Source: DAOWHW01 sp964493265
GTDB lineage: Archaea > Nanobdellota > Nanobdellia > Pacearchaeales > UBA284
Direction: 5' to 3'
Length of the DNA stretch: 16,681 bases
NCBI GenBank assembly: GCA_964493265.1
Contig: CAZBLY010000013.1
Location: 1-16,681 of the forward strand
Of this stretch, positions 1 through 4,932 are shown one piece after another. The position numbers were made by a program, and so were the translations under genes. The notes beneath the pieces were generated by a model. It was not told the origin of the DNA. It ran no database searches and was given only the letters and a program-made list of their open reading frames with translations. Numbering within the stretch: position 1 is the stretch's first letter; the number at the start of each line of letters is the position of its first letter.

Positions 1-635
1 TTAAAATAGTTTTCTAAGAATTCATCAAGATGTTTTTTAATTTCTTTTTCAGCATTTTCAATTTGCCCTGAATTATCAATCAGAATACACCTATCATATT
101 TTTTAGCAATTTTTAAATAACCTTGTCTTACTTTTTTATGAAAATCCTTTGTTTCTTGTTCAATTCTATCTTTTGTTTTGTTTTGTTTTGTCATTCTTTT
201 AAAAGTTTCTTCAACAGGAATATCAATAATAAAAGTTAAATCAGGTTCTAATCCATATGAAAAGAATTTATTCATATCATCAATAATTTTAATATTAATC
301 TCTCTTCCAAAACCTTGATATGCTAATGTGCTGTCATAAAATCTATCTAATAAAATAATATAATTTTTTTTTAAAAATGGAATCAGAGATCTTTTAACAT
401 GTTGACTTCTAGATGCTTCATATAAAGCTAATTCGGCTCTATCTGCTATTTTAAAATCAGGATTAAGCAATAGTCTTCTTATTATTTCAGAAACTATTGT
501 TCCGCCAGGTTCTCTACTAACCATAACATCCAACCCCTTATCTTTTAGATAATTCTCAGAAAAATTCCATAAAGTAGTTTTACCACATTTTTCTGGCCCT
601 TCAAATGTAATTAATTTACCTTTATGATTTAACAT
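1..635 (-). CDS. tmk: Thymidylate kinase (dTMP kinase), 3' end cut by window edge
   Basis: It phosphorylates dTMP to dTDP with ATP in the cytoplasm, the step that commits thymidine nucleotides to DNA synthesis. Translating the minus strand from the ATG at 633-635 gives 211 open residues up to the left edge without an in-frame stop; the TAA-like bases at 1-3 are in another frame. Visible motifs are a P-loop (GPEKCGKTT, residues 13-21), the dTMP-site signature REPGGT (41-46), DRFYDSTLAYQG (97-108), the core strand PDLTFIIDIP and the lid-region stretch DRIEQETKDFHKKVRQGY. The family is about 200-215 residues long, so almost all of the protein is present. The P-loop differs from the common EG-x-D-G-x-G-K form by having Glu-Lys-Cys before Gly-Lys. 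The start lies one base after the stop of the upstream deoxyribosyltransferase-like gene, so the two are probably co-transcribed and translationally coupled. Confidence 0.93.
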   Translation of the reverse strand, partial: MLNHKGKLITFEGPEKCGKTTLWNFSENYLKDKGLDVMVSREPGGTIVSEIIRRLLLNPDFKIADRAELALYEASRSQHVKRSLIPFLKKNYIILLDRFYDSTLAYQGFGREINIKIIDDMNKFFSYGLEPDLTFIIDIPVEETFKRMTKQNKTKDRIEQETKDFHKKVRQGYLKIAKKYDRCILIDNSGQIENAEKEIKKHLDEFLENYF

Positions 636-636
636 T

Positions 637-1101
637 CTATTTTTCTTTTTTTAATTTTAAATAATATTCTTTTTCCCATTTAATAAAAGCATAAATTGCT
701 TCAAATTCTTTATCCCAAGTTTTTAAATGATTCAAATAAACTGCTGCACCTTCTATTTTTGTAAATGTTCTCTTTGCCGAAGCACTTAAAACGGGATGAG
801 GAAACATCATCTCGTCAATATAAATTGTTGGAATCTTTTTTTTACTTACTGCATTTACGCCACAAGCAATTCCATGTTCCCAAGCTGCACCTATATATTC
901 TCCTATGGTTGGTCTATAAAGAACAAGTCCATCAGATTTAATAACAGATTCAAGGTCTTCTTTAGCAAAAAACATTGGGCTAGTTTGATTATTATTTCTT
1001 GGATCTATAAATTGATGATTTGGCACTTTTTCAATTAAAAAATCCCTCCAATCTTTATAATTTTTATAAGGAACAAAAGGTCCTGCAGTGTAAAGTTTCA
1101 T
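637..1101 (-). CDS. Nucleoside 2-deoxyribosyltransferase-like protein
   Basis: This 154-residue protein resembles the nucleoside 2-deoxyribosyltransferase family, which moves deoxyribose between bases or hydrolyses deoxynucleosides and their monophosphates. It begins with a short strand and glycine-proline turn (MKLYTAGPF, residues 1-9), has a DPR turn at 33-35, an Asp/Ser-rich strand end (IKSDGLVLYRP) and a GAAWEHGIA helix (71-79). Glu75 in that helix sits where family members carry the catalytic glutamate of their Gly-Thr-x-x-Glu-x-Gly motif. The C-terminal 40 residues form a charged helix. The start is supported by a GAGG ribosome-binding sequence a few bases upstream and by the TATA-like box at 1135-1144. 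It is the first gene of a two-gene unit with thymidylate kinase, which fits a salvage or clean-up role for deoxynucleotides. The exact substrate cannot be read from the sequence; a 5'-monophosphate glycosidase is an alternative. Confidence 0.72.
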   Translation of the reverse strand: MKLYTAGPFVPYKNYKDWRDFLIEKVPNHQFIDPRNNNQTSPMFFAKEDLESVIKSDGLVLYRPTIGEYIGAAWEHGIACGVNAVSKKKIPTIYIDEMMFPHPVLSASAKRTFTKIEGAAVYLNHLKTWDKEFEAIYAFIKWEKEYYLKLKKEK

Positions 1102-1134
1102 TTTCCCTCAGCAAAAAACATAAAAACTCAATAA

Positions 1135-1144
1135 TATTTAAATA
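1135..1144. promoter_or_regulatory. Symmetric TATA box shared by two divergent genes
   Basis: TATTTAAATA is a perfect 10-base palindrome in the 70-base gap between the deoxyribosyltransferase-like gene (start 1101, minus) and EndoQ (start 1172, plus). Counting about 26 bases from its centre puts start sites near 1113 on the minus strand and 1165 on the plus strand, which gives leaders of roughly 12 and 6 bases. This is inferred from the usual archaeal TATA-to-start spacing. Confidence 0.6.
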
Positions 1145-1171
1145 ATATTATAGTCAAATATATCTGATAAA

Positions 1172-2158
1172 ATGAGAATAATATTTGATTTACATGTTCA
1201 TGGCCGTTTTAGTAGAGCCACATCCAATCAATTAAGTATTGAAAATCTTGAAAAATGGGCAAAAATAAAAGGTGTTGATTTGCTTGGAACAGGAGATTTT
1301 ACACATCCAGAATGGTTTGCTGAACTAAAGGAACAATTGAAAGATGATGGAACTGGAATTCTTAGAACAAAGAAAGGATTTCCTTTTATTTTACAAACAG
1401 AGATTTCTTTAATGTATACCCAAGATAAAGGAAGACGCATACATATTCTTCTTCTTGCCCCTAATTTTAAAATTGTTGAGAAAATAACTGAATATTTTAA
1501 AAAAATTGGAAGAGTTGATTATGATGGCAGGCCAATTTTTGGTAAAAGTATAATAGAAGTTACAAAATCTCTAAAAGCTATTTCAGAGGATATAGAAATT
1601 ATTCCTGCCCATATTTGGACACCTTGGTTTGGTTTATTAGGAAGTAAATCTGGTTTTGATTCTTTTGAAGAAGCTTTTGGTGATCAAATCAAACATATTC
1701 ATGCTTTTGAAACCGGCTTAAGTTCTGATCCAAAAATGAATTGGCGGCTTAGTAAATTAGATAAATATACAACATTGTCTTTTTCAGATTTGCATAGTTT
1801 TTGGCCTTGGCGTATTGGAAGAGAAGCAACAATTTTTGATTTGCCAAAACTAACTTATAAAAATTTAATCAAAGCAATAAGGACAAAAAAAGGTTATATG
1901 GGAACAATCGAAGTTAATCCTGCTTATGGTAAATATCATTTTGATGGCCATCGTTTATGTCATTTTTCATGCTCGCCAAAAGAAGCAATTAAAAAATATA
2001 ATAATATCTGCCCTGTATGTCATAAACCTCTTACAATAGGTGTTGAGCATCGTCTAGAAGAATTAGCTGATCGCCCAGAAAGTTATAAACCAAAAAATGC
2101 TTCCCCCTTTAAAACTTTATTACCATTACATGAATTGCTTGCTAAAGTTATAAATTAA
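1172..2158 (+). CDS. Endonuclease Q (PHP-type DNA repair nuclease), frame broken near the C-terminus
   Basis: Endonuclease Q nicks DNA 5' of deaminated bases (uracil, hypoxanthine, xanthine) and abasic sites in archaeal base repair. The 328 residues hold a PHP metal site: DLHVHGRFS (6-14, His8 and His10), GTGDFTH (39-45), Glu77 in TEIS, His91, PAHIWTPW (145-152), Glu180 in FETGLSSDP and SFSDLHS (203-209). A zinc-ribbon region follows, with Cys263, Cys267, Cys280 and Cys283, then the EndoQ signature LTIGVEHRLEELADR. The reading frame stops just after PLHELLAKVIN, but the usual C-terminal part is encoded directly downstream in another frame (see 2146-2349). Homologues are about 400 residues as I recall. 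All catalytic and zinc residues lie before the break, so a shortened enzyme could still be active; a pseudogene or an assembly error is equally possible. Transcription probably starts a few bases before the ATG from the shared TATA box. Confidence 0.88.
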   Translation: MRIIFDLHVHGRFSRATSNQLSIENLEKWAKIKGVDLLGTGDFTHPEWFAELKEQLKDDGTGILRTKKGFPFILQTEISLMYTQDKGRRIHILLLAPNFKIVEKITEYFKKIGRVDYDGRPIFGKSIIEVTKSLKAISEDIEIIPAHIWTPWFGLLGSKSGFDSFEEAFGDQIKHIHAFETGLSSDPKMNWRLSKLDKYTTLSFSDLHSFWPWRIGREATIFDLPKLTYKNLIKAIRTKKGYMGTIEVNPAYGKYHFDGHRLCHFSCSPKEAIKKYNNICPVCHKPLTIGVEHRLEELADRPESYKPKNASPFKTLLPLHELLAKVIN

Positions 2159-2349
2159 TTGATGCTTTTGAAAATGAATTCAATATTCTTCTTAATATTC
2201 CTTTTGAAAAACTCAGAAAAGTAACAACAAAGGAAATTGCTAAAATAATAATTAAGAATCGCGAAGAAAAAATAAAAGTCAAGCCAGGTTTTGATGGAGA
2301 GTATGGTGAAGCGATTATAGAAACAGAAAAACAAGAAAAGCTTTTTTAA
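2146..2349 (+). pseudogene. Out-of-frame C-terminal segment of endonuclease Q
   Basis: In the frame starting at 2146 the sequence reads SYKLIDAFENEFNILLN, continues through KVKPGFDGEYGEAI and ends KQEKLF before a TAA at 2347-2349. It strongly resembles the EndoQ C-terminus (a KLI-x-AF-x-x-EFN-x-LL helix, then a KVKPGYDG-x-YG ending). It has no ATG, GTG or TTG of its own in this frame, so it is unlikely to be made separately. As I recall the family, about 20 residues separating PLHELLAKVI from this helix are missing, which suggests a deletion that also shifted the frame. The terminal QEKLF vaguely resembles a PCNA-binding box, which EndoQ is known to carry near its C-terminus; that match is weak. 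Confidence 0.72.
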
Positions 2350-2362
2350 GAAAGTTTTTTAA
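2348..2362 (+). promoter_or_regulatory. Possible BRE/TATA promoter of the tRNA-Arg gene
   Basis: AAGAAAG followed by TTTTTTAA lies 25-35 bases before the mature 5' end of the tRNA at 2386, the right place for a purine-rich BRE and a TATA box. The T-run is less TATA-like than the other promoters in the window, so the call is tentative. Confidence 0.35.
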
Positions 2363-2385
2363 TTCTTTATTCTTTATTCTTTCAG

Positions 2386-2457
2386 GCCCCTATAGGTTAA
2401 TGGATAGACTGCTGGCTTGCGGAGCCGGTGATCTGAGTTCGAATCTCAGTAGGGGCA
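2386..2457 (+). tRNA. tRNA-Arg (anticodon GCG)
   Basis: All four arms can be folded. The acceptor is GCCCCTA with TAGGGGC, the D stem GGTT with GACT, the anticodon stem CTGGC with GCCGG around the loop TTGCGGA, and the T arm CTGAG-TTCGAAT-CTCAG. The anticodon GCG reads CGC and CGU arginine codons. The D loop has GGA, giving the A20 expected of arginine tRNAs. The discriminator base is A, CCA is not encoded and there is no intron. A protein gene starts 11 bases after the 3' end. Confidence 0.96.
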
Positions 2458-2468
2458 TTTAATTTAAA

Positions 2469-3275
2469 ATGAAAAAACTAATTATTTTATTAATACTTGT
2501 AATATTTTTAGTTTCAGGTTGTATTCAGCAACCAACCACACAAAGAATTCTTGAATCTGCTAAAGTTATTAAAGTTATCGACGGGGATACGATAGAAATT
2601 GACAATGGAGATAGAATAAGATTTTTACATATTAATACTGCAGAAAAAGGAGAAAGATGTTATGAAGAAGCTAAACAAAGACTTTCAGAATTAATTTACA
2701 ATAAAACAATATGGCTTGAGAGAGATATGCAAAGTTTAGATCAATATGGTCGCAAATTAAGATACGTATTTTTAAATTATAATATAAATCCTGAAAATTA
2801 TGGCGGCTTTGTTAATTTAATGCTTGTTAATGAAGGTTTGGCTTCTGTTCTTATTATTGAACCAAATATGAAATATAAATCTGTTTTTGATTCTATGACA
2901 AAAAATGCAGAAGGGTGTCTTTTTGAAAAAAGCCCATATTTTAAATGTTTTTCTATACAAAAATTCAATTATGATGCTGAAGGAAGTGATTGTGATAATG
3001 CAAATGACGAATATGTCATCATTAAAAATAATTGCGAAGATATTAATATGAATGAATGGATAATAAAAGATTCTGCTCGTCATGTTTATGTATTTGGAGA
3101 TTTTATTCTAAAATACGATTCTTATTTTATCTTACATTCTGGATCTGGTAAAAATTCTGAAACAGATTTGTATTGGGATGAAACTGGAAGCTGCCCTGTT
3201 GTTTGGAATAATGATGGGGATTCTTTATTTTTACGAGATTCCGACGAGAAATTAGTTCTTTTTTATAATTACTAA
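2469..3275 (+). CDS. Lipoprotein with nuclease (SNase) and lamin-tail domains
   Basis: The 268-residue protein starts with a lipoprotein signal (hydrophobic residues 4-15, lipobox LVSGC with Cys18), so it is probably exported and lipid-anchored outside the cell. Residues about 30-150 are a staphylococcal-nuclease-like domain: VIDGDT (37-41, calcium-site aspartates), Arg51 and Glu59 in RIRFLHINTAE, and Arg95 in DQYGRKLRYV. These match the Arg/Glu/Arg catalytic set of micrococcal nuclease, so the domain looks active. Residues about 160-268 resemble a lamin-tail (LTD) beta-sandwich: EYVIIKNNC, then NEWIIKD, YFILHSGSG and NDGDSLFLRD. LTD domains are found attached to secreted nucleases and are thought to help tether them to surfaces or DNA. 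A plausible role is degrading external DNA for nucleotides, which would suit a small-genome archaeon; that is inference. The ATG is only 11 bases after the tRNA-Arg gene and has no ribosome-binding sequence. Confidence 0.88.
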   Translation: MKKLIILLILVIFLVSGCIQQPTTQRILESAKVIKVIDGDTIEIDNGDRIRFLHINTAEKGERCYEEAKQRLSELIYNKTIWLERDMQSLDQYGRKLRYVFLNYNINPENYGGFVNLMLVNEGLASVLIIEPNMKYKSVFDSMTKNAEGCLFEKSPYFKCFSIQKFNYDAEGSDCDNANDEYVIIKNNCEDINMNEWIIKDSARHVYVFGDFILKYDSYFILHSGSGKNSETDLYWDETGSCPVVWNNDGDSLFLRDSDEKLVLFYNY

Positions 3276-3287
3276 AGATTTTTAAAT
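3274..3287 (+). promoter_or_regulatory. BRE/TATA promoter of the tRNA-Met gene
   Basis: AAAGA followed by TTTTTAAAT overlaps the stop codon of the nuclease gene. Its TATA centre, near 3283, is 25 bases before the mature tRNA 5' end at 3308, the normal archaeal spacing. Confidence 0.62.
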
Positions 3288-3307
3288 TTTGATTGTTTCT
3301 TTTATTT

Positions 3308-3381
3308 GCCGGTATAGCTCAGCTGGTTAGAGCACGAGTCTCATAAGCTCGGGGTCGGGAGTTCAAATCTCCTTACCGGCA
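3308..3381 (+). tRNA. tRNA-Met (anticodon CAT), probably elongator
   Basis: The acceptor is GCCGGTA with TACCGGC, the D arm GCTC-AGCTGGTTA-GAGC, the anticodon stem CGAGT with GCTCG around CTCATAA, the variable loop GGGTC, and the T arm GGGAG-TTCAAAT-CTCCT. The discriminator is A, there is no encoded CCA and no intron. The anticodon CAT fits Met, or Ile if C34 is modified to agmatidine. The G1-C72 pair and the lack of three consecutive G-C pairs in the anticodon stem argue against the initiator. Overall resemblance favours elongator Met, but tRNA-Ile2 cannot be excluded. Confidence 0.9.
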
Positions 3382-3389
3382 CTTGAAAA

Positions 3390-3596
3390 ATGAGAGATAA
3401 AAGATTTCCAATATTGTTTTTATTTTTAGCAATAGTTCTAACTTTTGGAACTTTTTTAGTTAGTTCCTTGATTCCTACAATTACTGGCGGTTCTATAGGG
3501 ACATTTTTTTCAGGATGGACAGCAGCATGGATAATTTTATTGATTTTTGCCATATTTATAGGGGCTGCTTTACTATTGCATGAAGAAAAATATTGA
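3390..3596 (+). CDS. Small two-helix membrane protein of unknown function
   Basis: I do not recognise this 68-residue protein. Residues about 7-29 and 44-63 form two strongly hydrophobic stretches joined by a short Gly/Thr-rich loop (PTITGGSIGTFFSGW), with the charged ends MRDKR and HEEKY. It therefore looks like a hairpin-shaped inner-membrane protein with both ends in the cytoplasm. The ATG is 8 bases after the tRNA-Met 3' end without a ribosome-binding sequence, so the transcript is probably made with the tRNA and freed by tRNA 3' processing. The hydrophobic pattern favours a real gene, and the opposing frame at 3341-3553 overlaps the tRNA and has no such pattern. Confidence 0.6.
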   Translation: MRDKRFPILFLFLAIVLTFGTFLVSSLIPTITGGSIGTFFSGWTAAWIILLIFAIFIGAALLLHEEKY

Positions 3597-3660
3597 ATTG
3601 TTGAATAAAAAATAAAAATTGAAAAAAATAAAAAAAGAAAAGAAAAAAATAAAACCGGCT
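3597..3660 (-). terminator. Poly-T terminator region after alba
   Basis: Read on the minus strand, this stretch after the alba stop has repeated runs of 5-7 T separated by a few bases. Archaeal RNA polymerase terminates at such oligo-T runs without needing a hairpin. On the plus strand the same stretch is A-rich and would not terminate the small membrane-protein gene. Confidence 0.55.
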
Positions 3661-3960
3661 TTATTTTTTAATTAAAGCTATTTCTATTGTTGATACATTG
3701 ACTTTTTTACCTTCTTTGTTTTCAAATTCTTCACTGTTAATTTTTATATCCTTTACTTCAATTCCCTGTTCTTTAAGAAATCTTTTTGTTGCAACTTCAG
3801 CCACATCAACTGCTCTTGCTATGAACTTTCCTCGGGCTTTTATTGCTACTTCTTTAGCCCCTTTGGTTGTAAATTGCATTACTACGCCAGTTACATAGTT
3901 CATAAAAGGTTTTCCGCCAATGAATACAGTGTTTTCATCTGTTTTTGTTTTTTCAGTCAT
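3661..3960 (-). CDS. albA: Alba DNA/RNA-binding chromatin protein
   Basis: Alba is a small dimeric protein that coats DNA and RNA and packs archaeal chromatin. This copy has 99 residues and typical landmarks: the N-terminal strand NTVFIGGKPFMNYVTGVV, the GAKEVAIKARGKFIARAVDVAE stretch holding the lysines of the nucleic-acid face (the equivalent of Lys16/17 in Sso10b lies in GGKPF), and the C-terminal hairpin VNVSTIEIALIKK. The start is the ATG at 3958-3960 rather than the one 18 bases upstream. A strong ribosome-binding sequence GGAGGTT sits six bases before it, and the upstream ATG is itself part of that ribosome-binding sequence. It is downstream of rps17e and probably also has its own promoter, as the leader is long, G-poor and carries a hairpin at 4016-4034. 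Confidence 0.95.
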   Translation of the reverse strand: MTEKTKTDENTVFIGGKPFMNYVTGVVMQFTTKGAKEVAIKARGKFIARAVDVAEVATKRFLKEQGIEVKDIKINSEEFENKEGKKVNVSTIEIALIKK

Positions 3961-3966
3961 TTTTTT

Positions 3967-3973
3967 AACCTCC
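3967..3973 (-). promoter_or_regulatory. Strong ribosome-binding site that fixes the alba start
   Basis: GGAGGTT on the minus strand is followed by six A and then ATG. It matches the 3' end of archaeal 16S rRNA well and is the only full Shine-Dalgarno sequence I see in the window. Confidence 0.8.
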
Positions 3974-4015
3974 ATCAAATTTTGTGTTTTTGTTTGTTGT
4001 TTTGTTTTCTGTGTT

Positions 4016-4034
4016 CTAAGCAGACAAAGCTTAG
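4016..4034 (-). promoter_or_regulatory. Hairpin in the alba leader or the rps17e-alba gap
   Basis: CTAAGC and GCTTAG form a perfect 6-base stem around a 7-base loop. It lies 55 bases before the alba start. Between it and the ribosome-binding site is an almost G-free, A/C-rich stretch that should stay single-stranded. It could be a 5' stabilising stem, a processing point between rps17e and alba, or a protein-binding operator. Confidence 0.45.
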
Positions 4035-4051
4035 TATGATTTGGTATTTGC

Positions 4052-4249
4052 TTATTTTTTATTTGCTTTTTTCTTTTTGATTAATCTAGTTATATATCCT
4101 GCAATACTGTTTCTAGTTCTTTTGTTTGTTTCAATTGTTTTGTTTAGTAGTAATTTATTTTTTTCAAAGTCATCTGTAAATAAATTTGGATATTCCTCTA
4201 TTACTTTTCTAGTTGTTCTCTTAATTGACAGTGATTTTACTCGACCCAT
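4052..4249 (-). CDS. rps17e: Small-subunit ribosomal protein eS17 (S17e)
   Basis: This 65-residue protein is part of the 30S subunit and belongs to a family found only in archaea and eukaryotes. The archaeal pattern is clear: MGRVKSLSIKRTTRKVIEEY (residues 1-20), FTDDFEKNKLLLN (24-36), then RTRNSIAGYITRLIKKKK (44-61), the family's most conserved part (normally R-x-R-N-x-IAGYITRL). The length matches archaeal members. It follows bud32 by about 30 bases and precedes alba on the same strand, so it is probably co-transcribed with the translation-related genes upstream. Confidence 0.94.
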   Translation of the reverse strand: MGRVKSLSIKRTTRKVIEEYPNLFTDDFEKNKLLLNKTIETNKRTRNSIAGYITRLIKKKKANKK

Positions 4250-4279
4250 TTGTTAAATATTTAAGGGGAATTTATGAAA

Positions 4280-4927
4280 TCAATAGACATTTTCCCTTTT
4301 AGCCTTATATCTACCACGGGCTTCCACCTTTTTAAGTTTTTCCATAATTAAGTTATATTTTTCTGAATTTTTGTAACCTTTAATTACAGAATTAAAATAT
4401 TTTGAAGATCTTTTGAAGTGTTTTGATTCAAGAGCTTGTTTCAAGAGATGAATATCAACAGCTTTATCTTCTGCTCTTCCTGAATGAAAACCTAAGCCAA
4501 AATCAATAAAATAAATATCCTTGCCTTTTAAAATCATATTACTTGTTGTTAAATCACCATGAATAATATCTTTATCATGAATTAAGGCGGCATTTTTTCC
4601 TATCTGTTCACAAATTTGCAGGGCTTTTGGCATTGAAAATTTATCAAGATTCTCACTAAGAAGTTTTCCTGGAATAAATTGCATCTCTATCTCGGTTTCT
4701 GGATATAATCTTCTTTTTGTCATGCCATCAAGTGCTTTAATTATTGGTGTTGGAATAAATTGGCTAGCTTTTTTAAGTAACCTGGCTTCATGTCTTGTTC
4801 TCCCTACTCTTAACATAAGGTCAAGCTGATCATGACGATAGCCTTTTTTGACCCGTCTTTTTAGAAGAATGTTGCCTTGCTTGATTAACAAAGCTTCTGC
4901 CCCTCTTCCAATAATTTTTTCTTTCAT
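4280..4927 (-). CDS. bud32: KEOPS complex kinase/ATPase Bud32
   Basis: Bud32 is the small atypical kinase of the KEOPS complex, in which it acts with Kae1 and Cgi121/Pcc1 to make the t6A modification at position 37 of ANN-reading tRNAs. From the ATG at 4925-4927 it has 215 residues: glycine loop GRGAEA (7-12), LLKRRVKKGYRHDQLD with the ATP-binding lysine (about 21-36), catalytic loop HGDLTTSN (123-130), DFGLGFHSGRAEDKAVD (142-158) and the basic RGRYK tail. All are typical of Bud32, which lacks the large kinase C-lobe. A longer frame adds 21 residues that overlap the proS tail and look nothing like the family, so the later start is chosen. It lies five bases after proS. It is a stand-alone gene, not fused to Kae1 as in some euryarchaea, and no kae1 is in the window. 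Confidence 0.95.
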   Translation of the reverse strand: MKEKIIGRGAEALLIKQGNILLKRRVKKGYRHDQLDLMLRVGRTRHEARLLKKASQFIPTPIIKALDGMTKRRLYPETEIEMQFIPGKLLSENLDKFSMPKALQICEQIGKNAALIHDKDIIHGDLTTSNMILKGKDIYFIDFGLGFHSGRAEDKAVDIHLLKQALESKHFKRSSKYFNSVIKGYKNSEKYNLIMEKLKKVEARGRYKAKRENVY

Positions 4928-4932
4928 TGTGA

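Noticed and set aside
3308..3381. Initiator tRNA-Met
   Set aside because: The first pair is G-C rather than the A-U usual for archaeal initiators, and the anticodon stem lacks three consecutive G-C pairs.
2386..3381. tRNA genes as integration sites of a mobile element
   Set aside because: There is no integrase gene nearby and I saw no second copy of either tRNA 3' end in the window.
3341..3553. Minus-strand frame of 70 codons
   Set aside because: It overlaps the tRNA-Met gene and the small membrane-protein gene and has no recognisable features.
3961..3978. Upstream ATG of alba
   Set aside because: It overlaps the ribosome-binding sequence of the inner start, adds residues foreign to the family, and has no ribosome site of its own.
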